DNA of 64,000 nt from Candidatus Berkiella aquae. GTDB taxonomy: Bacteria; Pseudomonadota; Gammaproteobacteria; Berkiellales; Berkiellaceae. Below, one piece after another: positions 1 to 10,457 of the stretch; position 1 is the stretch's first letter; each line of letters starts with the position of its first letter. The stretch is taken from positions 2,852,001 through 2,916,000 of the forward strand of contig NZ_LKAJ02000001.1 of the NCBI RefSeq assembly GCF_001431295.2. Direction: 5' to 3'. The notes under the pieces were generated by a model, which saw nothing but the letters and a program-made list of their open reading frames with translations, did not search any database and was not told the DNA's origin. The translations under genes and the position numbers were made by a program.

Positions 1-376
1 ATGCTTGTTCTCCCGTATCAGGTTGAGAAATAAGCAATTCATCTAATTTAACGCCGAGTTTTTCAGCATAAATGGGATCTAGGGCATGCTCAGCATCGAT
101 AAATGCAGCGACACCACCACTACGCTGGCATTCTGCAATCGCTTGCAATGTTAGCGTTGTTTTACCAGAAGATTCAGGACCATAGATTTCAACAATTCGT
201 CCAAAAGGAAGACCGCCAACACCTAGAGCAATGTCTAAACCTAATGAGCCACTTGACACAACTTCAATATCAGAAATAGCCCCTTTGTCACCCAACCACA
301 TGACTGAGCCTTTGCCAAATTGACGATCAATTTGCGACAATGCTGCATTCAAGGCTTGTTTTTTGTTGTCGTCCAC
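1..376 (-). CDS. recA: RecA recombinase, N-terminal part (runs off the window)
   Basis: RecA is the DNA-dependent ATPase that drives homologous recombination and LexA self-cleavage. The visible 125 residues match the family: a short N-terminal helix region, then the Walker A motif GPESSGKTT and the IDAEHALDP stretch. The start is GTG at 376 (first residues [20 protein letters not shown]), with a GGGGGTG Shine-Dalgarno stretch a few bases upstream. The rest lies beyond base 1. It is transcribed divergently from mutS across a 174-bp gap. I see no CTGT-N8-ACAG LexA box in that gap, so classical SOS control of recA is not evident. Identification is secure. Confidence 0.97.
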   Translation of the reverse strand, partial: MDDNKKQALNAALSQIDRQFGKGSVMWLGDKGAISDIEVVSSGSLGLDIALGVGGLPFGRIVEIYGPESSGKTTLTLQAIAECQRSGGVAAFIDAEHALDPIYAEKLGVKLDELLISQPDTGEQA

Positions 377-550
377 AAGACACCCCCAATTAAGAAATAA
401 GAATAAGAAAATAACTAAAAGAAAAAGTGAATGTTGATATTATGGCACAGAACTTTCGTGAGCGATAATTTTTGTTACCATAATCATAGTGAACAAAAAG
501 CCTTAATCTTGAAAGCATTTTTTGAGTAACAACTTAAATTAGAAATCCAA

Positions 551-3106
551 ATGACAAAGAACAAAGAAAATGAACACACTCCGATGATGCAACAGTATCT
601 TGGGATCAAATCACAGCACCCCAACCAACTGCTTTTTTATCGCATGGGCGATTTTTATGAACTCTTTTACGACGATGCAAAAAAAGCAGCGGCCTTATTA
701 GATATTACGCTAACGGCACGTGGCCAATCTAATGGCCAAGGCATTCCCATGGCAGGTGTTCCTTTTCACGCAGCAGAAAATTATCTTGCCAGGCTCTTAC
801 GTCTTGGTGAGTCGGTTGTGATCTGCGAGCAAATTGGCGATCCTGCAACCAGTAAAGGCCCCGTCGAGCGACAAGTCACTCGAATTCTGACACCTGGAAC
901 GGTAACGGATGAAGCTTTACAAGATGCCAAACAAGATAATCTTTTAGTGGCTGTTTCACATGAGAAAAATCATTTTGGCATTGCCAGCTTAGATTTAAGT
1001 AGTGGACGTTTTATTTTACAAGAAGTGGCAACCCTCAATGCGTTACAAAATGAATTAGAACGCTTAAAGCCTGCCGAATTATTATTAGCAGAAAACTTTC
1101 CTTATACGCAAATATGGGATCATAAAATACTCATTCGCAAACGTCCTTTATGGGATTTTGATCATGCAACGGCTTACCGCCAGCTATGCTTACAATTAAA
1201 AACCAAAAACTTACAAGCCTTTCAATGTGAATCACTGAAACTTGCCATTATTGCAGCGGGCTGTTTATTACGTTACACCCATGAAACACAACGTACCGCT
1301 TTACCACATATTCATCGTATTTTGGTGGAACAAGCCAATGATTTTGTACAACTCGATAGTCATACTTTAACAAATCTTGAATTATTAACGAATTTACAAG
1401 GTTCTCGCGAATATACTTTACTCTCTATTTTGGACAATACCACAACTCCGATGGGTAGCCGTTTATTGGCAAGATGGATAGCAAGGCCCTTACAAGCAAG
1501 AGCGCCTCTTCAAGAACGTCAAGCAACTATCCATGCGCTACATCATAGTGCCTTAGAATCGCTTCAGGACATGTTAAAAAATGTGGGCGATATGGAGCGT
1601 ATTTTAGCCCGGGTTGCTTTACAAACGGCAAGGCCTCGAGATTTAGTTAAGCTACAACAAGCCTTAGCAACCGTGCCAAAAATTAAATCTTTATTACAAA
1701 AAGCAGAGGCCATTAATAAAGAAAAACTCGCTAGATTACAAGCATTGCCTGCTTTATGTACACGGCTCAAAAATGCCATTGTTGAAAACCCTCCTCAAGT
1801 GATCCGCGACGGTGGCGTCATTGCTAAAGGGTATGATGAAGTTCTTGATGAATTACGAGGATTAAGTGAGAACGCTGATAGTTATTTACAAAAACTAGAA
1901 AAAAAAGAGCAAGCTCGCACCAAATTAAGTACCTTGAAAGTGGGATTTAATCGCGTTCATGGTTTTTATATCGAAATTAGTCGCCAACAAGCAGCATCGG
2001 CTCCTAAAGATTATGTGCGCAGACAAACGCTTAAAAATGTCGAGCGTTATATCACGCCTGAATTAAAAATCTATGAAGAAAAAGTATTAAGCAGCCAAGA
2101 AAAAGCCCTCGCTCGCGAAAAACAACTGTACGAAGCTTTATTGAAAACCCTTTTGGTTGATCTCAATACCATGCAAGAAACAGCTGTCATTTTAGCCGAA
2201 GTGGATGTGTTGGCGAATTTAGCAGAAAGAGCGAAAACGTTTAATTACCAATGCCCTACTTTAAGCGATGAGCCTGGTATTGATATCAAACAAGGGCGAC
2301 ATCCTGTCGTTGAACAAGTCATAAAAGAGCCGTTTATTGCTAATGATGTGCTATTGAATGAACAGCAAACCATGCTCTTGATTACAGGTCCCAATATGGG
2401 AGGCAAATCGACCTATATGCGCCAAACCGCATTAATTGTTTTGATGGCTCATATGGGGAGCTTCGTTCCGGCAGAAAGTGCCATCATTGGCCCCATTGAT
2501 CGCATATTCACTCGTGTCGGAGCCAGTGATAATCTCGCTAAAGGCCAGTCAACTTTTATGGTTGAAATGACAGAAACTGCCAATATTTTGCATTATGCCA
2601 CTCCGCAAAGTCTTGTCATCATCGATGAGATTGGGCGCGGCACTAGCACCTTTGATGGATTAGCACTCGCTTATGCTTGTGCAGATGATTTATGCCAACG
2701 TCTCAAAAGCTTAACGCTGTTCTCAACCCATTATTTCGAGTTAACAGAATTAACCGAACGCGCGAATCAAGTTAAAAATATCCACTTAGATGCCAAAGAA
2801 TATGATGATGAATTGGTATTTTTACATGCCGTGGAACAAGGTCCGGCCAATAAAAGCTATGGACTGCAAGTGGCAAAATTAGCGGGTTTGCCGAAAAGTG
2901 TTTTAACCACTGCAGCAAAAATATTAAGCCAATTAGAACAAAAACAATCTTTGGTTAAAGCCCCGGTAAAAAAATCTAAACCTTTGAAAACCCCCAATGT
3001 GTTACACCAAGCTTTGGCTGATTTAACGCCCGATGAGTATTCACCTAAAGAAGCGTTACAGAAATTATATGAGTTAAAAGCTTTAGTTGAGGAAGTGGAT
3101 GCTTAG
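551..3106 (+). CDS. mutS: DNA mismatch repair protein MutS
   Basis: MutS recognises mismatches and starts methyl-directed repair with MutL. The 851-residue length is close to the E. coli protein (853). The mismatch-reading Phe-x-Glu motif is visible at residues 35-37 in GDFYELF. The connector and lever/clamp regions follow. The ATPase Walker A is GPNMGGKST at residues 613-621, followed by the Walker [13 protein letters not shown] segment and the STHYFELT segment typical of MutS. The C-terminus has the short tail used for tetramerisation in the family. It is next to recA, an arrangement common in gammaproteobacteria. No frameshift or missing key residue was seen. Confidence 0.98.
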   Translation: MTKNKENEHTPMMQQYLGIKSQHPNQLLFYRMGDFYELFYDDAKKAAALLDITLTARGQSNGQGIPMAGVPFHAAENYLARLLRLGESVVICEQIGDPATSKGPVERQVTRILTPGTVTDEALQDAKQDNLLVAVSHEKNHFGIASLDLSSGRFILQEVATLNALQNELERLKPAELLLAENFPYTQIWDHKILIRKRPLWDFDHATAYRQLCLQLKTKNLQAFQCESLKLAIIAAGCLLRYTHETQRTALPHIHRILVEQANDFVQLDSHTLTNLELLTNLQGSREYTLLSILDNTTTPMGSRLLARWIARPLQARAPLQERQATIHALHHSALESLQDMLKNVGDMERILARVALQTARPRDLVKLQQALATVPKIKSLLQKAEAINKEKLARLQALPALCTRLKNAIVENPPQVIRDGGVIAKGYDEVLDELRGLSENADSYLQKLEKKEQARTKLSTLKVGFNRVHGFYIEISRQQAASAPKDYVRRQTLKNVERYITPELKIYEEKVLSSQEKALAREKQLYEALLKTLLVDLNTMQETAVILAEVDVLANLAERAKTFNYQCPTLSDEPGIDIKQGRHPVVEQVIKEPFIANDVLLNEQQTMLLITGPNMGGKSTYMRQTALIVLMAHMGSFVPAESAIIGPIDRIFTRVGASDNLAKGQSTFMVEMTETANILHYATPQSLVIIDEIGRGTSTFDGLALAYACADDLCQRLKSLTLFSTHYFELTELTERANQVKNIHLDAKEYDDELVFLHAVEQGPANKSYGLQVAKLAGLPKSVLTTAAKILSQLEQKQSLVKAPVKKSKPLKTPNVLHQALADLTPDEYSPKEALQKLYELKALVEEVDA

Positions 3107-3126
3107 AAATTCAAACAGGGAAGAGA

Positions 3127-3250
3127 TTCTCGAACCAGTTTGAATTTAGGCAAGGCGGCAAATGAATGAAGCTCCAGGAGTGCACACATAGTGCATGACT
3201 GGACTGAATGAATGCAGCCAACACAGTATAAATTCAAACTGGGAAGAGAA
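3127..3250. repeat. Structured intergenic repeat, copy 1
   Basis: About 125 bp between mutS and the DUF945 gene. A perfect 13-bp inverted repeat (CCAGTTTGAATTT at 3135-3147 against AAATTCAAACTGG at 3230-3242) encloses a conserved core. Inside the core is a second hairpin (TCCAG 3173-3177 with CTGGA 3199-3203, and TGCAC with GTGCA). The core starts GGCAAGGCGGCAAATGA and ends GCAGCCAACACAG, as in copy 2 at 4921-5060. A partial duplicate of the 3' end (AAATTCAAAC then GGGAAGAGA) sits just upstream at 3107-3126. Arm sequences differ from copy 2 but stay complementary. Function is unknown: non-autonomous element or structured RNA. Confidence 0.85.
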
Positions 3251-3271
3251 AAGGCGGGTATTACCCGCCTT
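3242..3271 (-). terminator. Rho-independent terminator of the DUF945 gene
   Basis: A perfect hairpin with AAGGCGGGTA / TACCCGCCTT arms lies at 3251-3271, ten bases past the minus-strand stop codon. Read on the minus strand it is followed by TTTTCTCTT. The T-tract is contributed by the edge of repeat copy 1, so the repeat now supplies part of the terminator. Confidence 0.75.
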
Positions 3272-3280
3272 GGGGATGCC

Positions 3281-4780
3281 TTAGTGCGGCGCTGACATGG
3301 AAGAGGTTCCGGTGTCGCTGCCGCCTTGTGGCGCTTGAGGCGCGGGAGCCGCATGCTCATGTGCCTGTGTTGCTTGGGTTTTTGCTTCAAATAAAATCTT
3401 GAAAAGATCCAACGATTTACCATTGACCTTCAATTGACTATCTTTGAATTCAAAATCCATGGTCAATAACTCATTCTTAGTAACCCATAATCCTTCTTGG
3501 ATTTGTTTATTAATCAATTCATCTGCTTGCGTATTCACTTGCTCCGTTGTTTCCTGATTCCGAGCAACTGCTAATAACCTATGCAGTAACGCTCTGGGAA
3601 GGAATATATTCCCTTTCGCAACAATCGATTGAACAATTTTTTGAGTATTTTGCATGTCATAGGCTTCAGGTCCTCCTACTTCCACGCTTAATGCCGATTT
3701 AAATTGTCCCTCTGGTGTTCCAATGCTGAAATCATCTATCACTAACACGGGCCGTGCTTTGAGGAAATCAGGCACTAGCTCAAAAAGTTGCTGAGCATAT
3801 TTAACCTGCTCTGCTTCCGGTGCTTTTTGCAGATCTTTTGAAATTTCAATAAATCGCTTCATCACTACAGGTGAAATATTTTTGACTGAACCGCTGTAAT
3901 TAACGGGACCATATTTTTGATCGTCAAAATCAATATGTTCGATACGGATAGTACCCGAAGATTCAATCATATTATTTTCAAGATCATTGACACCGCTTGC
4001 TGCTAATCCTGTTATAACAAATTTTGTTTTTTTCGCTTTGTCGCCTTGGAATTTTTGTAAATCCAGCTTTAAGTTTCCTAACCACAATCCTTCTGGCGTT
4101 TTAAAGCGGTCTGTTTTTATGACTAAATCTTCTCCGATGAAGCGACTATCTGTCAGATAGGCATCAAACCCTGGCATTAACAAATTACCTTGAAAGCGCT
4201 TCAAATCACGACTTAGCTCCCAGTCACCTGTTACGCCTTTCCATAGAAAATGTTCTTGATCCGCTTCTTGGATTTTTAATTCTTTGCCAACAATTTTGGC
4301 TTTGGTTGCGCCATCAATTTTGATTTCGCTATCCATTGTAACCAGTTCGGTTTCGCCCACAACCGCCATGAGTTGTTTCTTAGCTTCTTCGGTGGGTGCC
4401 AAAACAGAATGAATGGTCGCTAAAGCAAAGGTCCAATCTGCATAATTACCGTCTTTTAATTGTACAAATGGTCCATGTCGAATGTCGTGAACAATCATGA
4501 TGCTGATATCTTTGCTTGCAATATCGCCACTGACTTTATGTTGTTGGGCTTGTAAATTTAGCTTCTCAACGACATCTCCCTGAAATGTCACGCGGGTTTT
4601 TGCGTGAGATTTGCGCCAGCCTCGGTCGTATTCCACTACTGAAATCGTCATGGAATCTAATTCCGAAGTTGCCTGCACGATATCTTTAAATTTATTTTCG
4701 ACGATAAAGCCTGCCAAATAGGGAGCGGCCCCGAGAATAATTGCAATCAGAAGAATGTAGATACCAATTTTACGTTTCAT
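3281..4780 (-). CDS. DUF945 (YdgA-like) family membrane-anchored protein
   Basis: A 499-residue protein with one N-terminal hydrophobic segment (residues 4-24, ILLIAIILGAAPYLAGFIVE) and a long, mostly beta-strand-like remainder expected in the periplasm. Layout and motifs (N-terminal TM, WKGVTGDWELS, repeated LKLD/IRIEHIDF strands) fit the DUF945 family that includes E. coli YdgA. No biochemical role is established for the family. The C-terminus is a Pro/Ala/Gln-rich low-complexity tail. I chose ATG at 4780, which has GAGA upstream, over GTG at 4792. The gene stands alone between two copies of the intergenic repeat and has its own terminator. Confidence 0.75.
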   Translation of the reverse strand: MKRKIGIYILLIAIILGAAPYLAGFIVENKFKDIVQATSELDSMTISVVEYDRGWRKSHAKTRVTFQGDVVEKLNLQAQQHKVSGDIASKDISIMIVHDIRHGPFVQLKDGNYADWTFALATIHSVLAPTEEAKKQLMAVVGETELVTMDSEIKIDGATKAKIVGKELKIQEADQEHFLWKGVTGDWELSRDLKRFQGNLLMPGFDAYLTDSRFIGEDLVIKTDRFKTPEGLWLGNLKLDLQKFQGDKAKKTKFVITGLAASGVNDLENNMIESSGTIRIEHIDFDDQKYGPVNYSGSVKNISPVVMKRFIEISKDLQKAPEAEQVKYAQQLFELVPDFLKARPVLVIDDFSIGTPEGQFKSALSVEVGGPEAYDMQNTQKIVQSIVAKGNIFLPRALLHRLLAVARNQETTEQVNTQADELINKQIQEGLWVTKNELLTMDFEFKDSQLKVNGKSLDLFKILFEAKTQATQAHEHAAPAPQAPQGGSDTGTSSMSAPH

Positions 4781-4920
4781 GAAGATTCTCACATTTAGTG
4801 ATGTTTAAAACTTAACGGCGACTTAGCACATTTACTTGCGCCAAACTTAAACATTATGGCGCAAAAAGCTAAACTACGCACCGTTGCTGTATGTAATGGA
4901 GGTCGTCAAGCTTCAAATGC

Positions 4921-5060
4921 GAAGAGTATGTACTCAAACCAAATTGAATTGAGGCAAGGCGGCAAATGAGAGAAGTCCCAGGAGTGCACATTTAGTGCAT
5001 GACTGGGATGAATGAAAGCAGCCAACACAGCATCAATTCAATTTGGGCAGAGTATATGCA
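4921..5060. repeat. Structured intergenic repeat, copy 2
   Basis: Second full copy, in the 359-bp gap between the DUF945 gene and fadE. Outer arms are CCAAATTGAATTG (4939-4951) and CAATTCAATTTGG (5034-5046), a perfect 13-bp inverted repeat. The inner hairpin pairs CCCAG (4977-4981) with CTGGG (5003-5007) and TGCAC with GTGCA. The core matches copy 1 almost base for base. Three of 13 outer-arm positions and one inner-stem position differ from copy 1, and all are compensated on the opposite arm. The rest of the 4793-5139 gap shows no gene. Confidence 0.87.
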
Positions 5061-5139
5061 CCCAGTTTTTACTTAGCTTGACGCTTACTATACTTCGAGG
5101 GATAGTTTACTTATATACAGCATCGTTTTGGGGGAAAAA

Positions 5140-7644
5140 ATGAGCACTTTGCTTTGGGCTATTTTATGGTTAGGTGGCTTAATCGGATTGGCATATAGCC
5201 GAGCATCGCTGATCGTGGCAACGGGCGCTATTGGCGCAGGCTTGTTAGTGACAACGATCTTCTCTTCATTAGGATGGTTTTCCCTCTGCCTGTTGTGGGT
5301 ACTTTTTGGCGGTTTAGCTTTCATACTAAATAGCGATGAGCAACGTAAACGGTTTATTACCAATCCCGTTTTCGATAGCTTAAGTAAAACACTCCCCGCC
5401 CTTTCAGAAACTGAGCGCGTTGCTTTAGAAGCGGGCACCGTCGGTTGGGAAGGAGAATTATTCAGCGGTCGACCACAATGGGAAAAATTATTAACCATCC
5501 CAACCCCTAGATTGAGCGAAGAAGAAGAAGCTTTTTTAAATGGCCCTGCGAAACAGCTTTGCGAAATGGCCAATGACTGGGAAATCACGCATACCTTAAA
5601 TGATTTGCCTGAAAAAATTTGGCAATTCTTAATCGATAATGGCTTCTTTGCCTTAGTTATCCCTAAAAAATATGGCGGTAAAGGTTTTTCCGAATTCGCG
5701 CATTCAGAAATTTTAACGATGCTGGCAGGACGAAGCCTCACCTTAGCTTCTACTGTTGCTGTCCCCAATTCTTTAGGCCCCGCAGAATTGTTGTTACGTT
5801 ATGGTACAAAAGTACAAGCAGACTATTATTTACCTCGTCTGGCTAGCGGTAAAGAAATCCCCTGTTTTGCTTTAACTGCGCCAGAAGCAGGCTCTGATGC
5901 CGGTGCGATCCCTGATACGGGTATCATTTGCAAAGGACAATTTGAAGGCAAAGAAATCATCGGTATTAAACTTAACTGGAATAAGCGTTATATCACGCTG
6001 GCACCTATTGCAACCTTGTTAGGGCTGGCCTTCAAACTCTACGATCCAGATGAGCTTTTAGGACATAAAAAAGAACTTGGCATTACCTGTGCCCTCATCC
6101 CAACCAATACCAAAGGAGTCACCACAGGTCGACGTCATTTACCGAGCAATATCCCATTTCAAAATGGTCCCACTCAAGGAAAAGACGTTTTTATTCCTTT
6201 AGATTGGATCATTGGTGGCCCTAACATGGCCGGACAAGGTTGGCGCATGTTGGTTGAATGTTTATCAACGGGCCGCGCTATCTCACTGCCCTCTTCTAGC
6301 TCAGGTGGTGCAAGAGGCGCGGTTTTAACTTGTGGCGCCTATAGTCGAATTCGCCGTCAATTCCATACCAGTATTTCCAATTTCGAAGGGATACAGGAAG
6401 TGCTCGCCAGAATTGGGGGATTTACGTATCTTTCAGAAGCTGTCCGTCATTTAACCGTTGCCATGGTGGATGCTGGTGAAAAACCATCAGTCCCTGGCGC
6501 TATCTCAAAATACCATGTAACCGAATTGGGCCGAAAAATTGCGAATGATGCAATGGATCTACACGGTGGCAAAGGGATCATGATGGGCCCCAATAACTAC
6601 CTATGCCGCGCATATCAAGGGGTTCCTATTGGCATAACGGTTGAAGGTGCCAACATTCTCACTCGTAACATGATCATTTTCGGGCAAGGTGCTATCCGCT
6701 GCCATCCTTATGTTTTAAAAGAGATGCATGCCATGCAACATCACAATGTGCAAGAATTTGAACATTATATGGGGCAACACATTAGTTTTACCTTATCAAA
6801 CGCCGCACATGCGTTATTTCACGGTTTAACCTTTGCGCATTTTGCTAATAGCCCAACCACCAATGGCATGAAACGTTACTACCAACAACTTGGGCGTGCA
6901 AGCAGCGCATTCGCACTGGTTGCTGATAGTGCCATGGCATTATTAGGCGGAAAATTAAAATTCAAAGAATCCATTTCTAGCCGTTTAGGTGATCTGCTAT
7001 CGATGATGTATTTGATATCTGCAGTTTTAAAGCGATATCAAGATCAAGGCTCTCAAGCCGCTGATCTACCGCTTGTGCGTTGGTCATTAGATTACTGTCT
7101 AGCCCAATACTGGCAAGCCATGAATGAACTACTGCGTAATTTTCCTAATCGCGCTGTTGCTTTGGGTTTACGCGTACTGGTTATGCCATTTGGAGTTCCT
7201 TGCCATTATCCTAAAGATAAATTGAATCGTGAAATTACAGAATTGTTGACAACCCAAAGCGAGACTCGTGCTCGTTTACTAGAAGGTGTGTTTATTTCAA
7301 ACAATCCCAAAGATCCGATTCGAGTATTATCTTCCGCATTTGAAGCAATCATTGCTAACGCAACGTTAATTAAACAGGTATTTGATGCCAGCAAAAATCA
7401 TGATGCGCATGGCACCTTAGCGCAAAGCATCGAATTTGCATTAGCATCGAAAATCATCACGGAAGAAGAAGCACAAACGTTGTATCGTGTTGATGAACTG
7501 TATCAATTGGTTATCAATGTTGATGATTTTTCTCCAGAAGAATTAGGCGCAAAAACATCGATTCATTCTTCAAAGGAAGCAAGTAGCACAACACCTCCCT
7601 CCTTTAAAGAACATCAGGATACGACACCTCATCGCTTGAACTAA
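5140..7644 (+). CDS. fadE: Acyl-CoA dehydrogenase FadE
   Basis: FadE catalyses the first oxidation of fatty-acid beta-oxidation (acyl-CoA to trans-2-enoyl-CoA, FAD-linked). The 834-residue length matches the long FadE type (E. coli 814). Two N-terminal hydrophobic segments (about residues 5-65) anchor it to the membrane. The acyl-CoA dehydrogenase core follows, with FALTAPEAGSDAGA, the HGGKGIMMGPNNYL segment and the FadE-specific C-terminal domain. The start is ATG at 5140 with GGGGGA five bases upstream; an in-frame TTG at 5128 is less likely. It overlaps the convergent gene by 4 bp. Together with fadD at 11631 it points to use of host or environmental fatty acids. Confidence 0.95.
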   Translation: MSTLLWAILWLGGLIGLAYSRASLIVATGAIGAGLLVTTIFSSLGWFSLCLLWVLFGGLAFILNSDEQRKRFITNPVFDSLSKTLPALSETERVALEAGTVGWEGELFSGRPQWEKLLTIPTPRLSEEEEAFLNGPAKQLCEMANDWEITHTLNDLPEKIWQFLIDNGFFALVIPKKYGGKGFSEFAHSEILTMLAGRSLTLASTVAVPNSLGPAELLLRYGTKVQADYYLPRLASGKEIPCFALTAPEAGSDAGAIPDTGIICKGQFEGKEIIGIKLNWNKRYITLAPIATLLGLAFKLYDPDELLGHKKELGITCALIPTNTKGVTTGRRHLPSNIPFQNGPTQGKDVFIPLDWIIGGPNMAGQGWRMLVECLSTGRAISLPSSSSGGARGAVLTCGAYSRIRRQFHTSISNFEGIQEVLARIGGFTYLSEAVRHLTVAMVDAGEKPSVPGAISKYHVTELGRKIANDAMDLHGGKGIMMGPNNYLCRAYQGVPIGITVEGANILTRNMIIFGQGAIRCHPYVLKEMHAMQHHNVQEFEHYMGQHISFTLSNAAHALFHGLTFAHFANSPTTNGMKRYYQQLGRASSAFALVADSAMALLGGKLKFKESISSRLGDLLSMMYLISAVLKRYQDQGSQAADLPLVRWSLDYCLAQYWQAMNELLRNFPNRAVALGLRVLVMPFGVPCHYPKDKLNREITELLTTQSETRARLLEGVFISNNPKDPIRVLSSAFEAIIANATLIKQVFDASKNHDAHGTLAQSIEFALASKIITEEEAQTLYRVDELYQLVINVDDFSPEELGAKTSIHSSKEASSTTPPSFKEHQDTTPHRLN

Positions 7645-9449
7645 ACGTTAGGTTGTTGTCCCTGATTGGGCGCTTCTGAAAGAGGCGCCTGCGCCGATGC
7701 CTCTTTCGATATTTCTGCCGGCAATGGCGCCGCTTGCGATGTAGCTTCCTCTACAGACTCTGCAGGAGGGTCAGGAGGTTCCACTTTCTCAGCCACCGTC
7801 TCTTGTGTACTTTCAGCAAGTACCACTTGCTCAGATGAGGCAGGTGATAGTGTCGCAGCTTGCGCCGATTCTTGTACATCCTGCGTTGCTTCTTCGGGCA
7901 TTGCTTTTGTTTTCACGGGTATCCGCGCTTTTAGCGCTTTCGCTTGGTTCTTTATGACTTGCATCATATTTTGCATGGCTTGATAAGCACTGACGAATTT
8001 CCTTTTTTGGAAAACCCACAGTAAGGCCCCAACTAACGCAATGAATAGCACAATAAAAACAATTAAAATACCTAATACCCATTGACGTAATGGTGATGGT
8101 TTGGGTGGAGGCACTGCTTTCTTCAATTTTTCAATTCTTGCCTTTTTCGCCTCAAGCGCTTGCTCTGCCGCTTTATCTTTTAATTCTTGCGCCCTTATTT
8201 TATCAGCAAAGGTTTGTGGCTTGGTATTCATTATTGGTTCCCAAGCTTTCAATAAAAATTGGGCATCACTAGGATAATTGCGCAATGGCATGACTTCTTT
8301 CGGCAAATCTTGATTTACCACAAATAATAAGTTTTCTCGCATTCTTTCTGGTGAAAAGAAAAATAAACTGCCTAATTGCGCATCCTGATTCTCTTGCCAA
8401 AACATTTTCCATTTTTCTTCCCAAGAGGTTTTGGCATCCATGATGTTTTTTTGAAACATTTCAAAAATATCAACTTCAGGGAAAGTAATATTCACTAATC
8501 GTTTATCAATCGTGTAAGCATTTAATAATAAATTAACTTTGTGGGAAGCATCCGATATCGGCGCATAAAGTTGCCATTTTTTATCATCAATTTTTCGTAA
8601 AATAGTACTGGTCAGCTCGCCATCTCTGCCAGTAAACAAGGCATGAAAGCGGCAAGTGCCTTCATCTATTACGTTACTTTGCAAAGTAACGGAGATCAAC
8701 AACTCATCTGAATCAGGTACGATAGTTGTGCTAATCGTTGCTGGATAATCATAGAGATAGAACTGTTGTTCTAGTTGGCGTTGAAATAATAATCCTGACG
8801 CTTGAATAACCAAGCGATAAACCCCCGGTAAGGTTTGTAAGGTATAATCATAACGAAAAACGCTTGATGACTTGGTACCTTCCAGAAAAATCTTATACTT
8901 TTCCAACGTGGCCACATTATGTAATGTGGCTGTAAATTGTATTTCATCTAATATTTGTTTGGAAGTAACGCGTTGATTATCATCTGTTAAATAGGCGCTA
9001 ATTGATAAAGTTTCACCACGGAACAAATTATTGGGAAAATCCGGCGTAATCATTTTCAAGGTTGAATCAATAATGACTTTAGGAGGCGCCAACATACTGC
9101 CTTTGATTTCCCACTGGCCAATCGCAGGATGTTGAATCGTGATGCCATAAAGGTTATCTATTTGCTGCCAGCTAACCCCGGCCCCGTTTTGTAAAGGGAG
9201 CACTTCCATGCCTGCAGGGCCGAGGATTTTCACTGATTGAATGTTCTTTGTGCTAATCATAATTTGCAGCGATTGAATTTTTTGATCGACAACAAAACGA
9301 TTATCGTAAACGGGTAAACTCGTTTCCTGATCCAAAGAGGCGACTAGGGGGTTTGATGCATTGTCTGTGTCGGCAAAAGCCATCATTGATATTATCCATA
9401 ATGAGCTTATTAACAGCATCATCGTTAACTGTTTTCCCAAGCTCTTCAT
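7641..9449 (-). CDS. TIGR03503-like envelope protein, inner-membrane anchored
   Basis: A 602-residue protein with a signal peptide (cleavage likely after MMAFA, residue 26) and a periplasmic region of beta-sandwich character. It contains the DNRF start, the GQWEIKGS segment and the FRGETLSISAYLTDD segment that I associate with TIGR03503 proteins of gammaproteobacteria. A single TM helix lies near residues 457-480 (WVLGILIVFIVLFIALVGAL), followed by a cytoplasmic Ala/Glu/Pro-rich tail of about 120 residues. An Ala/Lys-rich coiled stretch (KDKAAEQALEAKKARIEKLK) precedes the TM. The family has no assigned biochemical function. It diverges from minC across 158 bp and overlaps the end of fadE by 4 bp. 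Confidence 0.7.
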   Translation of the reverse strand: MKSLGKQLTMMLLISSLWIISMMAFADTDNASNPLVASLDQETSLPVYDNRFVVDQKIQSLQIMISTKNIQSVKILGPAGMEVLPLQNGAGVSWQQIDNLYGITIQHPAIGQWEIKGSMLAPPKVIIDSTLKMITPDFPNNLFRGETLSISAYLTDDNQRVTSKQILDEIQFTATLHNVATLEKYKIFLEGTKSSSVFRYDYTLQTLPGVYRLVIQASGLLFQRQLEQQFYLYDYPATISTTIVPDSDELLISVTLQSNVIDEGTCRFHALFTGRDGELTSTILRKIDDKKWQLYAPISDASHKVNLLLNAYTIDKRLVNITFPEVDIFEMFQKNIMDAKTSWEEKWKMFWQENQDAQLGSLFFFSPERMRENLLFVVNQDLPKEVMPLRNYPSDAQFLLKAWEPIMNTKPQTFADKIRAQELKDKAAEQALEAKKARIEKLKKAVPPPKPSPLRQWVLGILIVFIVLFIALVGALLWVFQKRKFVSAYQAMQNMMQVIKNQAKALKARIPVKTKAMPEEATQDVQESAQAATLSPASSEQVVLAESTQETVAEKVEPPDPPAESVEEATSQAAPLPAEISKEASAQAPLSEAPNQGQQPNV

Positions 9450-9607
9450 GGCTCCCTTCGCCCTCTAAATCCTATTGTGTTACCTAACAATATAGAATAG
9501 CGCACTTAAAGACCAAGATGTTGAGGTAACTGATTTAAACAACAGGATTTAACTATAGGACACCCTCTTTTTGCTCCTCTTCTCTTACGTGCCTTTAGAG
9601 ACAAGAT

Positions 9608-10405
9608 ATGCTTATAATGATGTCATTTACCGATACAGTGCTGCCAACAATGAATACCGAAGCTACCTTAAGCAGACCCCTAACCAGCATCGCATTAAAA
9701 GGTGGCATGTTTACGCTCACTTCTATCCTTTTGTTAGATACGGATCTTGAAAATTTATCCGAGCAGTTAGACGATAAAATTAATCAAGCACCCAATTTTT
9801 TCTTGCATGCACCAATCATTATTGATGTGAGTCGCTTGCGACAACAAGGTGAAGTGCTGAGTTTCCCAGCTCTCATCGCAATGATGCGCGCAAAGAAGCT
9901 GATACCGATAGGCGTTAGAGGGGCCGCTAAATCGATTAAGGAAGCCGCTATTGCTGCCGGGCTTGCTCTCTTCCCTGAAGAAAAAGTTGTGGCTAAAAAG
10001 CAGCCTGTTGTCGAAAATAAACCACAAGAGACACTTACCACCGCTCCCGTTACGATACGTGCTGAGCCTTTAGGTAATTCTCCGACTCGTGTTATCACGC
10101 AACCTATCCGCTCTGGTCAGCAACTGTATGTTCCAGGTGGTGATTTAATTATTCTTGCCGCAGTCAGTCACGGCGCAGAAGTACTTGCTGATGGAAATAT
10201 TCATGTTCATGGACCGCTACGCGGTCGGGCGCTCGCTGGCGTGATGGGCGATCAAGAAGCCATGATCTATTGCAAAAGTTTAGAAGCTGAACTTGTTTCT
10301 ATCGCAGGACAATACCGGATTTGTGACGACCTAAAAGACACTTGTTGGAAACAAGCGACCTGCATCCAGCTGGATCAAGGCCGCTTGAACATTCGCTCTA
10401 TTTAG
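9608..10405 (+). CDS. minC: Septum site-determining protein MinC
   Basis: MinC inhibits FtsZ assembly away from midcell and is recruited to the membrane by MinD. The 265 residues split into the N-terminal FtsZ-binding domain (about 20-125), a variable linker, and the C-terminal right-handed beta-helix (from about 165) with VPGGDLIILAAVSHGAEV and the conserved IHVHGPLRGRALAG motif. It is first in a minCDE operon with 26-52 bp to minD depending on the start used. The 5' region contains one AGGACACCC motif at 9557-9565, like the REP-type repeats elsewhere in the window. Confidence 0.96.
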   Translation: MLIMMSFTDTVLPTMNTEATLSRPLTSIALKGGMFTLTSILLLDTDLENLSEQLDDKINQAPNFFLHAPIIIDVSRLRQQGEVLSFPALIAMMRAKKLIPIGVRGAAKSIKEAAIAAGLALFPEEKVVAKKQPVVENKPQETLTTAPVTIRAEPLGNSPTRVITQPIRSGQQLYVPGGDLIILAAVSHGAEVLADGNIHVHGPLRGRALAGVMGDQEAMIYCKSLEAELVSIAGQYRICDDLKDTCWKQATCIQLDQGRLNIRSI

Positions 10406-10457
10406 GTTAAACACTGTAACTATTGCAGTAATGTTTTTCTTCAGAGGAACTCAAGCC

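Noticed and set aside
5088..5768. A 226-residue open frame on the minus strand opposite fadE
   Set aside because: It is fully antisense to the conserved N-terminal part of fadE, has no SD or family features, and has the composition of a mirrored coding region.
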